A stretch of 9,188 bases of DNA, taken from positions 1 through 9,188 of the forward strand of contig DAVZHM010000077.1 in NCBI GenBank assembly GCA_052273845.1, given 5' to 3'. The notes beneath the pieces are model-generated. The model had not been told where the DNA came from, did not search any database, and worked only from the letters and a program-made list of their open reading frames with translations. Below are positions 1 to 6,821 of this stretch, in pieces. The translations under genes and the position numbers were made by a program. Numbering within the stretch: the first letter of the stretch is position 1; each line of letters begins with the position of its first letter. The stretch comes from Fimenecus sp052273845. Lineage in GTDB: Bacteria > Bacillota > Clostridia > Oscillospirales > Acutalibacteraceae.

Positions 1-431
1 TGCCCGGTCTTGTTTTCGGCGTATCAATGCAGTCGCGTATGACCGCGGCGCTTATCGCCTTTATCATCAACTACGCCGCCTATTTTTCTGAGATTTTCCG
101 CGGCGGGATTGAGAGCATTCCGAAAGGGCAGTACGAAGCGGGACAAGTCCTCGGTATGACAAAAACACAGGTATTTTTCAAAGTTGTGCTTTTACAGGTT
201 ATCAAGCGGATCGTGCCGCCGATGGGCAACGAAATCATCACGCTTGTCAAAGATACCTCTTTGGCGCGTGTCATTGCCATTGCAGAACTGATTATGGCTG
301 CGGAACGCTATGCGGGCAGAGGGTATATTTGGCCGCTGTTCTATACAGGCGTGTTCTTCCTCGTGTTCAACGGGTTGCTTTCGCTTTTGTTCAATTTCAT
401 CGAGAAGAAACTCGATTATTACAAGGGGTGA
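1..431 (+). CDS. Polar amino acid ABC transporter permease, C-terminal part (5' truncated)
   Basis: This is the end of an inner-membrane permease of the HisM/GlnP family, which forms the channel of an amino acid importer. The window cuts off its start: the frame is open from base 3 and about 142 residues are visible. Seen in sequence: a hydrophobic segment (ALIAFIINYAAYF), then the cytoplasmic EAA loop EAGQVLGMTKTQVFFKVVLL that docks on the ATPase, then VKDTSLARVIAIAEL, and a last membrane segment (LFYTGVFFLVFNGLLSLLF) with a basic tail. The frame ends in TGA at 429-431, and this stop sits inside the ribosome binding site of the following ATPase gene, so the two are one operon. The missing N-terminus should carry one or two more helices. 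The transported amino acid cannot be told from this part. Confidence 0.93.
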   Translation, partial: PGLVFGVSMQSRMTAALIAFIINYAAYFSEIFRGGIESIPKGQYEAGQVLGMTKTQVFFKVVLLQVIKRIVPPMGNEIITLVKDTSLARVIAIAELIMAAERYAGRGYIWPLFYTGVFFLVFNGLLSLLFNFIEKKLDYYKG

Positions 432-437
432 GACAGT

Positions 438-1235
438 ATGCGCATTTTGGAAGTACAAAACCTCTGCAAACAGTTTGATGAGGTGCAGGTCTTAAAAGGC
501 ATTGATTTTTCCCAAGACGAGGGAAAAGTGGTTTCGATTATCGGTTCTTCGGGTAGCGGCAAAACCACACTTTTGCGGTGCATTACGGGGTTGGAAACTG
601 CCGATACAGGCAAAATCACCGTCGGCGGTCGCGTGACCTTTGACGCTGACCGCAAAGAGAAACTGTCCAAAGCCGAAAAACGCGAAAACCAACTTTGCAC
701 GGGGCTCGTGTTTCAGTCTTTTAATTTGTTTCCGCAATACACGGTGCTCAAAAATGTTACCCTTGCAAAGGAATTGCTGGTAAAAGAGGAATGTAAAACG
801 CAAAAACTTTCGCGCGCCGAAACCAAGGCGAAACTTTCCGAAATCGACGGCAAGGCAAAAGAGATTATCGAAAGCGTCGGGCTTTCCGACAAACTCGGCA
901 ATTACCCTTGCGAACTGTCGGGCGGTCAGCAACAGCGCGTGGCGATTGCGCGTGCGTTGATGCTTTCACCGCAAATTCTCTGCTTTGACGAACCCACTTC
1001 CGCGCTCGACCCCGAAATTACGGGCGAGGTGTTGGCGGTCATTCGCAAATTGGCGTCCGAGGGGCGCACAATGCTGATTGTGACCCACGAAATGGGATTT
1101 GCCCGCGAAGTTTCCAACGAGGTTATTTTTATGCACGACGGCGTGATTGCCGAACGCGGTACGCCTGCGGAGCTTTTCGACAATCCGCAGAATGCGCGCT
1201 TGCGTGAATTTTTAAGCGCCACATTGCGTGCTTAA
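438..1235 (+). CDS. glnQ: Polar amino acid ABC transporter ATP-binding protein (GlnQ family)
   Basis: This is the cytoplasmic ATPase that powers the importer whose permease lies 6 bp upstream. At 265 residues it has every expected motif: Walker A GSSGSGKT (36-43), Q-loop glutamine in VFQSFNLFPQ (Q93), signature LSGGQQQR (160-167), Walker B ILCFDE (180-185) followed by PTSALD, and the H-loop histidine in VTHE (H217). The ATG is preceded by GGGGTGAG, which overlaps the permease stop. It is somewhat longer than the usual 240 residues because of two lysine/glutamate-rich stretches near residues 68-86 and 113-140, between the Walker A and signature regions. No substrate-binding protein is visible; it may lie upstream of the window. 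The symbol is a family label: GlnQ, HisP, ArtP and TcyC cannot be separated by sequence reading alone. Confidence 0.95.
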   Translation: MRILEVQNLCKQFDEVQVLKGIDFSQDEGKVVSIIGSSGSGKTTLLRCITGLETADTGKITVGGRVTFDADRKEKLSKAEKRENQLCTGLVFQSFNLFPQYTVLKNVTLAKELLVKEECKTQKLSRAETKAKLSEIDGKAKEIIESVGLSDKLGNYPCELSGGQQQRVAIARALMLSPQILCFDEPTSALDPEITGEVLAVIRKLASEGRTMLIVTHEMGFAREVSNEVIFMHDGVIAERGTPAELFDNPQNARLREFLSATLRA

Positions 1236-1261
1236 AAGTGAAATCAAAATATAGAAAAACA

Positions 1262-1296
1262 GCCCCCGTTTCCGCAGAACAATCGGAAACGGGGGC
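1262..1296. terminator. Bidirectional intrinsic terminator between convergent genes
   Basis: A perfect 13-bp GC-rich stem (GCCCCCGTTTCCG at 1262-1274 with CGGAAACGGGGGC at 1284-1296) has a 9-nt loop. It is followed by a T-rich run on the plus strand (ATTTCTTGCTTTT), and the preceding A-rich bases give a T-rich run on the minus strand. It lies 26 bp after the ATPase stop and 12 bp from the stop of the convergent phosphatase gene, so it probably ends transcripts from both sides. Confidence 0.93.
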
Positions 1297-1307
1297 ATTT
1301 CTTGCTT

Positions 1308-2033
1308 TTAGTGGCGTTCTTCTTTGCAGTCAAACGTTTCGCAGAATCTTGCCGCAAATGCGGGCGGCTCGCCTTTGGCGTACAAATGCGAAATATCGCC
1401 GAACGAGGCACAGCGGAAATATGCAATGCCGTCTTCGCGTTCCTCGGTGTAAATCGTGGTTACCGAAGTCGGCGCGGCGCAAAACCCTTGCCAAATGGGC
1501 ACAGGGGAAGTGTTCAAAAGGTGCGAAAGCAGTACGCACTCCACTCCAAAATGGCAAAACAGGACAATCGTGTCGCGGTTCGGGTGTAATGCCTTGTAAT
1601 ACCGCCCGCGGCGTTCGTACCCGTGCGATTTCAACAATTTATCGAACTGCTTGCAAACGCGGTTGTATTCCTGTTTCACGCGTCCCGATCGCATAAAATC
1701 GGTGTCCGCCCATTTGTCGGGGAGAAAGAAATCGTCCACTTTGGTAAAGAAAGCGGGCAGCAAATCCCACGGGCCGCAAAGTTTTTTATTGGCTTTGTCA
1801 AAAATCGGCGCGTGGAATTCCCGAAGCCACCCAAGCGTTTTTGCACTTTTTCCCGTGCGTTTGAGTGTGCACGAGGCGGTGTCTTGTGCGCGCCCCAAAG
1901 GTGAAACATAAATCGCGTCCATTTTTTCGTTTGCCATTTTTTCAGCGAGATATTCGGCTTCGCGCCAACCTTTTGGGGTTAAGGAATCCTTCTCATAATC
2001 GGGGTCGCCGTGGCGGATGATCAGAATACGCAT
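1308..2033 (-). CDS. Histidine phosphatase family protein (phosphoglycerate-mutase-like)
   Basis: A 241-residue cytoplasmic enzyme of the histidine phosphatase superfamily, which transfers phosphate through a phospho-histidine. Seen in sequence: the N-terminal catalytic RHG (R7, H8, G9) in MRILIIRHGD, the LTPKGWREAEYLA helix, the second arginine in SPLGRAQDTA (R48), the acid in WLREF (E72) and the second histidine in LFCHFG (H161). The full catalytic set is therefore present and the protein should be active. The substrate cannot be predicted; cofactor-dependent mutases, sugar-phosphate phosphatases and cobalamin-pathway phosphatases share this fold. Its ATG directly follows the TAA of the upstream sugar symporter, with a strong SD inside that gene, so its translation is probably coupled to the symporter. 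A role on a phosphorylated product of the imported sugar is possible but is only inference. Confidence 0.9.
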   Translation of the reverse strand: MRILIIRHGDPDYEKDSLTPKGWREAEYLAEKMANEKMDAIYVSPLGRAQDTASCTLKRTGKSAKTLGWLREFHAPIFDKANKKLCGPWDLLPAFFTKVDDFFLPDKWADTDFMRSGRVKQEYNRVCKQFDKLLKSHGYERRGRYYKALHPNRDTIVLFCHFGVECVLLSHLLNTSPVPIWQGFCAAPTSVTTIYTEEREDGIAYFRCASFGDISHLYAKGEPPAFAARFCETFDCKEERH

Positions 2034-3437
2034 TTACGCGTCCCCCTCCATTTTTGCTTCGCGCGCCGCAACAAAGGCGTGTACTTTTTCGGAAAGTTCA
2101 CCGTACAGTTTATATTTCTTGGAGAAAATCAAGAACGAAATGCCAACCAAAATCGGCGGCACAACAAAGGTCATCACGCTGATGGTGGTTTTGGAAAGGT
2201 CGGTTTGCGCCGCCGCTGCGCCGTCATACCCCGAAAGACCGAGCCCTGTAAAGAGAATGACGGTCTGCACGGTGTATGCCATTTTCTGCAAAAAGCCTTT
2301 CATAGAGAACGTGGTGCTTTCCTGCCGCTTGCCGGTTTTGTATTCGCCGTAGTCCACAATATCCGCAAGCATAACGGTTTGGTTGACGAACATGGAAGCA
2401 ATCCCTACGGAAGCGATGATATATGCAATGTTGAGAAGCGACATTTGGTGGAGCACAGGCCCGCAAATAATCATCAGGATATACCCGACAATCACCATCA
2501 CAAGGCAGAATTGATAAATTGTGCGGCGGGTGAATTTTTTGCTCATAATCGGAATCACGAACAACCCTAAGAACGAACCGACCGCCCCGAAAGTGGCGAA
2601 CATACTTTGTTTGGTGATGTCGCCTTCCACATTTTCAAAGTAATACGCGCCCACGCCGCTGGTTAAATACCAACCTGCGTTGGAAATCATGGCAAAGACC
2701 ATAAACACAATCAGTTGGTCATTGCTTTTGAGTACGCCGAACAACTTTTTGAAACTGAATTTGTCATTGTTATATACGACATGGCGTTCTTTGGTAACGC
2801 TTGCGCAAATAGCGGCAAATACCACCAACAGTACCGCGCAAAGAATTGCCCAACGCGAAAAACCCTGCGCGCTGATTTTCTTTTCTGCCTCACTCGCACC
2901 GGAGCCGAACAAAATCAGTGCGAACGGGGTAAAAATCGTAATGATTCCTTGCCCGATGCCGCTGAATGTGCGTGCCACGGTGGAAATGGTGTTGCGCTCG
3001 TTCGGGTCGTTTGTAAAACTCGGCACCATGCTCCAATAGGGGATGTCCGCCATAGTGTTGGTCATGCCCCACGCGATATACATCACGGCAACATACACAT
3101 ACAGCCATACAGAACCCAAAGGAATACCGGGGTTTGTGAACAACAGTGCCAAAACAACCGCGTTTGTACATGCACCGATTAGAATCCACGGGCGGTATTT
3201 GCCCATACGCATTTTGGTGCTGTCTACAATCGTGCCCATAATCGGGTCGTTGATGCCGTCCCAAATACGCGCAATCGGCGTTAAAATCAGCAAAAATGCC
3301 GCCGGCATCAGCAGTACGTCTGTGAGGTATTTGGCAAGATAGGAGTAAAACAGTCCGTAACTCAAATCCAGACCGATAGCGCCGACACCGTAGCCGATGT
3401 AACGCCCCCATTTGCCGCTGTCTTTTTTATTGCTCAA
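2034..3437 (-). CDS. GPH-family (MelB-type) cation:sugar symporter, TTG start
   Basis: A 467-residue, 12-helix major facilitator protein of the glycoside-pentoside-hexuronide:cation symporter family, expected in the cytoplasmic membrane to couple sugar uptake to Na+ or H+. Seen in sequence: GAIGLDLSYGLF with D24, the family motif RIWDGINDPIMG with D60 and D64, KYRPW just after it, ADIPYW near 130-135, DIVDYGEYKTGKRQES (359-374) and K385. These match MelB Asp19, Asp55, Asp59, the VDYGEYK segment and Lys377, so the cation site looks complete. The start codon is TTG: GGAGG lies 7 nt upstream and no ATG fits as well. It has its own promoter, is followed without a gap by a phosphatase gene, and is a paralogue of the next gene upstream. 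Substrate is unknown; melibiose, xylosides, glucuronides and related compounds are all used in this family. Confidence 0.92.
   Translation of the reverse strand: MSNKKDSGKWGRYIGYGVGAIGLDLSYGLFYSYLAKYLTDVLLMPAAFLLILTPIARIWDGINDPIMGTIVDSTKMRMGKYRPWILIGACTNAVVLALLFTNPGIPLGSVWLYVYVAVMYIAWGMTNTMADIPYWSMVPSFTNDPNERNTISTVARTFSGIGQGIITIFTPFALILFGSGASEAEKKISAQGFSRWAILCAVLLVVFAAICASVTKERHVVYNNDKFSFKKLFGVLKSNDQLIVFMVFAMISNAGWYLTSGVGAYYFENVEGDITKQSMFATFGAVGSFLGLFVIPIMSKKFTRRTIYQFCLVMVIVGYILMIICGPVLHQMSLLNIAYIIASVGIASMFVNQTVMLADIVDYGEYKTGKRQESTTFSMKGFLQKMAYTVQTVILFTGLGLSGYDGAAAAQTDLSKTTISVMTFVVPPILVGISFLIFSKKYKLYGELSEKVHAFVAAREAKMEGDA
2042..2049 (-). promoter_or_regulatory. Ribosome binding site of the phosphatase gene, inside the symporter 3' end
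   Basis: On the minus strand GGAGGGGG lies 8 nt before the ATG at 2033 and falls within the last codons of the upstream symporter (Glu-Gly-Asp-Ala-stop). The junction reads TAAATG, with no spacer. This layout fixes the phosphatase start and points to translational coupling. Confidence 0.85.
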
Positions 3438-3463
3438 AATAAAACCTCCGAACTGTGAAAATA

Positions 3464-3478
3464 TATGGTACTATCATA
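3464..3478. promoter_or_regulatory. Imperfect palindrome over the -10 box (candidate operator)
   Basis: TATGGTA-C-TATCATA is a 15-bp inverted repeat with one mismatched pair. It overlaps the -10 box of the symporter-phosphatase promoter, a position where a bound repressor would block initiation. Short A/T-rich palindromes also arise by chance, so this is a weak candidate. Confidence 0.3.
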
Positions 3479-3501
3479 CCTTTTTTTGCGGATTTCGTCA
3501 A
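3473..3501 (-). promoter_or_regulatory. Sigma-A promoter of the symporter-phosphatase operon
   Basis: On the minus strand the -35 box TTGACG (3496-3501) and the -10 box TATGAT (3473-3478) are 17 bp apart. The predicted start of transcription lies about 30 nt before the TTG start codon. The -35 box begins right where the U-tract of the upstream symporter's terminator ends, so the second symporter is read from its own promoter, not mainly by read-through. Confidence 0.85.
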
Positions 3502-3504
3502 TAT

Positions 3505-3540
3505 AAAAAGCGCCCGAGAGGGGAAAGCCCTCCCGGGTGC
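3505..3540 (-). terminator. Intrinsic terminator of the 531-residue symporter gene
   Basis: Read on the minus strand, GCACCCGGGAGGG (3540-3528) pairs with CCCTCTCGGGCGC (3522-3510) around a 5-nt loop, with one mismatch and one G-U pair, followed by TTTTTATATT. It lies 22 bp after the stop codon of the longer symporter gene and separates it from the next promoter. Confidence 0.9.
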
Positions 3541-3562
3541 AACTTGAAATATCGAATTGCAA

Positions 3563-5158
3563 TTATTTCGCTTTTTCGGCTTTTCTTGCTTTGATTTCCT
3601 GAACCATTTCTGCCTGGCGTTTTTCTGTAATATTATAGAAAAACATCGGAACGGCGCATGCGAACATACTGATAACACCGGAAAGAACCAGCATATTCCA
3701 AAGCTTATTTGCGCCTTCTGCGGAAATATAGCCTGTTTCGGCATCAATACCTGCGACTGCGAAAGAAATAACACCGATAAATGCGCCGACAGCCATACCT
3801 ATTTTGTTAATCAGCGTCTGCATTGCGAAGCAAATGCCTTCGCCGCGTTCTCCTGTTTTCCATTCAAGGTAGTCAACGGTATCACCAATCATAGCATAAG
3901 TGATAATGTTGTTGACGCCTTGCGGAATGCCGAGAAGCACGAGACCGATTGCGGCAACGATGAGTTTCCACGGTGCATCATAACCGACAAAGTACATAAC
4001 GCCCATTACGACACCACCAAAGAGATGAACAATAATATATGCCCATTTTTTGGTGAATTTCTTGGACATCCACGGAACAAGAAGCGAAGCCACAAGACCG
4101 CCGGGTACTACAAGCAATGTAATCAAACTGTAAATACCTTCGTTTTGAAGAACATATTTTGCAAAATAAAGACCGCCTGTATATGTATAAACCATTCTTG
4201 CGCCGCCGAGAACACCCGAAAGAACGATGAGGAGAAGCTCTTTGTTCTTAAAGAGGAGCTTTAAATTGTGACCGAAGCTCGGCGGGTTATCATCGGCTGT
4301 AAAGCGTTCTTTTGTGTTCTTGAATCCATAAAAGAACATGGGAACGGCAGTAACAACAAGAACTACTGCGCAAATGAAATACGTCCATTTCAGCGTGTTG
4401 GCGTTTGCGATTTCCTGCCCGGAGATAACTGTACCGATGAAACTTCTCGCTGCTTCTTGAACGGTAAGACCTTGTTTTGCGACGAGGTTTGAAATTTCAC
4501 CTGCCTTGTCAACCATAATCTGGTCAAGCATCGCTTCCGTATATTTATATTTCCCTGTAACGGCGCCTGTAATAATCGGCACAAACACGGTAACAATGCC
4601 CGCGCCGAGCGTGCAAAGCAAACGAGTAACGGTCAACAAATTGCCGCGTACCACCGTATCGTTGGTCATGCAGGTGGAAAGTCCCCAATAAGGCACATCG
4701 GCAACCGTGTAAACGACGGACCAAACAACATAAATAATTGCAATAATGATAAAAGAAGACGTTGCTTTTGCTTGGAATACAGGTAAAAAGCAGATGATTG
4801 TCATAATTGCAATCGGGAAAGCCATCCATTTAAGATATGGGCGACACTTACCCCATTTTGTTCTTGTTTTATCAACGATTGAACCCATAATCGGGTCGTT
4901 GAGTGCGTCGAAAATTCGCGTACCGAGCATCAAATAGGCAACTGCCATTGCGCCCGTAACCTTGCCGAATGTAACATCGGTCGCACCGAAAAGAAGGGCA
5001 TCGGTCAAGAAAATTGTAAGATACGAACCGATGATGGTGCAAATAAAGTTTTGACCGAACCCCGCAATGCCGTAAGCGATTGCTTCTTTGGGCTGAAGAC
5101 TGCTCGGGTCATTTGGATTTGTACCGTAGACCTTGTGCAGCAGATTTTTAAGTTTCAT
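3563..5158 (-). CDS. GPH-family (MelB-type) symporter, long form
   Basis: A 531-residue membrane transporter of the glycoside-pentoside-hexuronide:cation symporter family. Seen in sequence: RIFDALNDPIMGSIVDKTRT with D84 and D88, KCRPY, ADVPYW (153-158), the late loop DTVDYLEWKTGERGEG (426-441) and K452. Two features set it apart from its 467-residue neighbour. The aspartate expected in helix I (MelB Asp19) is replaced by glutamine in GFGQNF (Q36). It also has an extra hydrophilic stretch of about 55 residues at 200-257, in the region between helices V and VI. The C-terminus is a charged tail (KARKAEKAK). ATG is preceded by AGAGGAAG at 6 nt, and the gene has its own promoter and terminator, so it can be expressed alone. 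Substrate is unknown. The family assignment is firm; whether it uses Na+ or H+ is not. Confidence 0.92.
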   Translation of the reverse strand: MKLKNLLHKVYGTNPNDPSSLQPKEAIAYGIAGFGQNFICTIIGSYLTIFLTDALLFGATDVTFGKVTGAMAVAYLMLGTRIFDALNDPIMGSIVDKTRTKWGKCRPYLKWMAFPIAIMTIICFLPVFQAKATSSFIIIAIIYVVWSVVYTVADVPYWGLSTCMTNDTVVRGNLLTVTRLLCTLGAGIVTVFVPIITGAVTGKYKYTEAMLDQIMVDKAGEISNLVAKQGLTVQEAARSFIGTVISGQEIANANTLKWTYFICAVVLVVTAVPMFFYGFKNTKERFTADDNPPSFGHNLKLLFKNKELLLIVLSGVLGGARMVYTYTGGLYFAKYVLQNEGIYSLITLLVVPGGLVASLLVPWMSKKFTKKWAYIIVHLFGGVVMGVMYFVGYDAPWKLIVAAIGLVLLGIPQGVNNIITYAMIGDTVDYLEWKTGERGEGICFAMQTLINKIGMAVGAFIGVISFAVAGIDAETGYISAEGANKLWNMLVLSGVISMFACAVPMFFYNITEKRQAEMVQEIKARKAEKAK

Positions 5159-5189
5159 CTGTAACTTCCTCTCTTTTTTTCAGAATAGT

Positions 5190-5209
5190 ACAATTATAGA
5201 CCAAATTGT
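5190..5209. promoter_or_regulatory. Inverted repeat ACAATT-8-AATTGT over the promoter spacer (candidate operator)
   Basis: ACAATT (5190-5195) and AATTGT (5204-5209) form a perfect 6-bp inverted repeat with an 8-nt spacer. It covers the -10 box and part of the spacer of the symporter promoter. The same AATTGT hexamer recurs at 5226-5231 next to a second palindrome. A regulator of sugar uptake could bind here, but no regulator gene is in the window. Confidence 0.35.
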
Positions 5210-5221
5210 GCGCTTCGTCAA
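5193..5221 (-). promoter_or_regulatory. Sigma-A promoter of the long symporter gene
   Basis: On the minus strand TTGACG (5216-5221) and a perfect TATAAT (5193-5198) are 17 bp apart, with the predicted transcript start about 28 nt before the ATG at 5158. The -35 box and the bases after it (TTGACGAA) match those of the other symporter promoter at 3473-3501. Confidence 0.9.
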
Positions 5222-5227
5222 TCTGAA

Positions 5228-5237
5228 TTGTATACAA
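5228..5237. promoter_or_regulatory. Perfect palindrome TTGTATACAA upstream of the -35 box
   Basis: TTGTATACAA is a perfect 10-bp palindrome whose near end is 6 bp beyond the -35 box of the long symporter promoter, in the region shared with the divergent pump operon. The form resembles sites bound by GntR-type regulators, which often recognise GTATAC-like cores, but this resemblance is only suggestive. Confidence 0.35.
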
Positions 5238-5349
5238 ATTACCAATGAATTTTTTGTATTTTATCTGATTTTTGCAAGATGATGCGCAAAAGGTGCGGGC
5301 GAAAGAAACAGAAAAAATAAAAAAACCATCAAAAATCCCGCAAAAACGA

Positions 5350-5378
5350 TTGAAAAATAAATTTTTATTCGATATAAT
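5350..5378 (+). promoter_or_regulatory. Sigma-A promoter of the sodium-pump beta/gamma operon
   Basis: TTGAAA (5350-5355) and TATAAT (5373-5378) are 17 bp apart. The predicted start of transcription is about 30 nt before the ATG at 5416, which has AAAGGAG (5402-5408) at a spacing of 7 nt. The rest of the 257-bp divergent intergenic region is A/T-rich and shows no gene. Confidence 0.87.
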
Positions 5379-5415
5379 AATTTTGATTTGAATTTTTTTA
5401 CAAAGGAGTATCAAA

Positions 5416-6561
5416 ATGGAAGCAATTACAGAATTTTTGCAGCCCTTGTTCGGCAATGTTGTCAACTTGGACTGGAAAATGGTCGTGATGTGGGTAATCG
5501 GCTTCGTGCTGATTTATCTTGCCATCAAAAAGGATATGGAGCCGACACTCCTGTTGCCGATGGGCTTCGGCGCGATTCTCGTAAACCTGCCGATGTCGGG
5601 CGTGGTGGACCAAATATACGATGGCGTAAAGGAAATCGGCGTCATCGACTTGTTGTTCAATTCCGGTATCGCCAACGAGTTGTTCCCGTTGCTCTTGTTT
5701 ATCGGCATCGGCGCGATGATTGACTTCGGGCCTCTGCTTTCCAATCCGAAATTGATGTTGTTCGGTGCGGCGGCGCAGTTCGGTATTTTCTTTACATTAA
5801 GTATGGCGGCGCTGTTCGGTTTCGATTTGAAAGACGCGGCTTCGATTGCGATTATCGGCGCGGCGGACGGTCCCACTTCGATTTTCGTTGCCAACTATTT
5901 CGAGTCTAACTATTTGGGTGCAATTATCGTTGCGGCATATTCGTATATGGCGCTTGTGCCGATTGTGCAACCGCCCGTTATCAAATTGCTGACCACCAAA
6001 AAAGAACGCTTAATCCGTATGCCTTACGAGCAAAAAGAAGTCACGAAAACGACCCGAATTTTGTTCCCGATTATCGTTACGATGATTGTCGGCGTTGTGG
6101 CGCCCCGTGCGTTGGCACTGATTGGCTTCTTGATGTTCGGCAACCTCATTCGTGAGTGCGGCGTACTCAATTCGCTTTCCGAAACCGCGCAAAAGGTGCT
6201 TGCCAATCTCATTACCTTGCTGTTGGGCATCACCATTGCCGCGCGTATGCAGGCGGAAGCATTCTTAAATCCGCAAACATTGCTGATTTTGGCACTTGGT
6301 CTTGTCGCATTTATTTTCGACACCGCAGGCGGCGTGTTGTTTGCGAAATTCCTCAATTTGTTCCTCAAAACAAAAATCAATCCGATGATTGGCGCTTCGG
6401 GCATTTCGGCATTCCCGATGTCCGCGCGCGTGGTGCACAAAATGGGCTTGGCAGAAGACAAGCAAAATTTCCTTTTGATGCACTCCATCGGTGTAAATGT
6501 GTCCGGTCAAATTGCTTCGGTTATCGCGGGCGGTTTGATTCTCAACTTGATTGCGAGGTAA
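5416..6561 (+). CDS. oadB: Sodium ion-translocating decarboxylase, beta subunit (OadB/GcdB/MmdB family)
   Basis: A 381-residue polytopic membrane protein that, in this family, decarboxylates carboxybiotin and moves Na+ out across the membrane. Seen in sequence: the N-terminal NLDWKMVVMWVIGFVLIYLA segment, ELFPLLLFIGIGAMIDFGPL, GAADGPTSIFVANYF with D151, AAYSYMALVP with Y177, and NPMIGASGISAFPMSARVV with N322, G326, S331 and R338, then GVNVSGQIASVIAGGLIL. These line up in order and spacing with the functional residues known from Klebsiella OadB (Asp203, Tyr229, Asn373, Gly377, Ser382, Arg389), so the Na+ path looks intact. The gene has its own promoter and is followed by a gamma-like small protein. 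No carboxyltransferase or biotin-carrier gene is in the window, so the carboxylic acid used (oxaloacetate, methylmalonyl-CoA, glutaconyl-CoA or malonate) cannot be named; the symbol is a family label. Confidence 0.93.
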   Translation: MEAITEFLQPLFGNVVNLDWKMVVMWVIGFVLIYLAIKKDMEPTLLLPMGFGAILVNLPMSGVVDQIYDGVKEIGVIDLLFNSGIANELFPLLLFIGIGAMIDFGPLLSNPKLMLFGAAAQFGIFFTLSMAALFGFDLKDAASIAIIGAADGPTSIFVANYFESNYLGAIIVAAYSYMALVPIVQPPVIKLLTTKKERLIRMPYEQKEVTKTTRILFPIIVTMIVGVVAPRALALIGFLMFGNLIRECGVLNSLSETAQKVLANLITLLLGITIAARMQAEAFLNPQTLLILALGLVAFIFDTAGGVLFAKFLNLFLKTKINPMIGASGISAFPMSARVVHKMGLAEDKQNFLLMHSIGVNVSGQIASVIAGGLILNLIAR

Positions 6562-6567
6562 GAAACG

Positions 6568-6756
6568 ATGAATTTAATGACTTTGGCTATCAATGTGCAG
6601 CTGTTTTTGGAAACCCTGCCGATTATGGCAAAAGGCTTAATCGGTATATTCGCCGTGACGGGCGTGATTATTTTAAGTATTTATCTTTTAAATACCTTGA
6701 CCGCCCCGCGCAAGAAAAAAGACAAGGACGAAGAAAACCCCGACGCACAGCAGTAA
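6568..6756 (+). CDS. Small single-pass membrane protein, probable decarboxylase gamma subunit (OadG-like)
   Basis: A 62-residue protein encoded 6 bp after the beta subunit, with GAGG 9 nt before its ATG overlapping the end of that gene. Seen in sequence: one membrane helix at about 19-45 (LIGIFAVTGVIILSIYLLNTL), followed by a highly charged cytoplasmic tail (PRKKKDKDEENPD). In known oxaloacetate decarboxylases the gamma subunit is a small protein with one N-terminal helix and a charged, sometimes metal-binding tail that holds the alpha and beta subunits together. Position and shape fit this role. The tail here is short and has no histidine cluster, so zinc binding is not supported. Sequence similarity alone is weak for so short a protein; assignment rests mainly on context. 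Confidence 0.7.
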   Translation: MNLMTLAINVQLFLETLPIMAKGLIGIFAVTGVIILSIYLLNTLTAPRKKKDKDEENPDAQQ

Positions 6757-6776
6757 GTTGCCGTTCTAAACCAAAT

Positions 6777-6809
6777 AAAAACCGCTTTGGAGTTTCCAAA
6801 GCGGTTTTT
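6777..6809. terminator. Bidirectional intrinsic terminator
   Basis: A perfect 15-bp stem (6777-6791 with 6795-6809, core CCGCTTTGGA/TCCAAAGCGG) has a 3-nt loop and A-tracts and T-tracts built into the stem ends. It lies 20 bp after the gamma-like gene on the plus strand and 12 bp after the stop of the convergent 100-residue ORF on the minus strand, so it can serve both. Confidence 0.93.
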
Positions 6810-6821
6810 GTGTATATACCC

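Noticed and set aside
2010..2570. Plus-strand ORF of 186 codons opposite the 467-residue symporter
   Set aside because: Shadow of a clear symporter gene; its composition is rich in His, Asn and Arg with no recognisable motif.
3557..4264. Plus-strand ORF of 235 codons opposite the long symporter
   Set aside because: Antisense shadow of conserved coding sequence; Cys/His/Asn-rich translation, no ribosome binding site.
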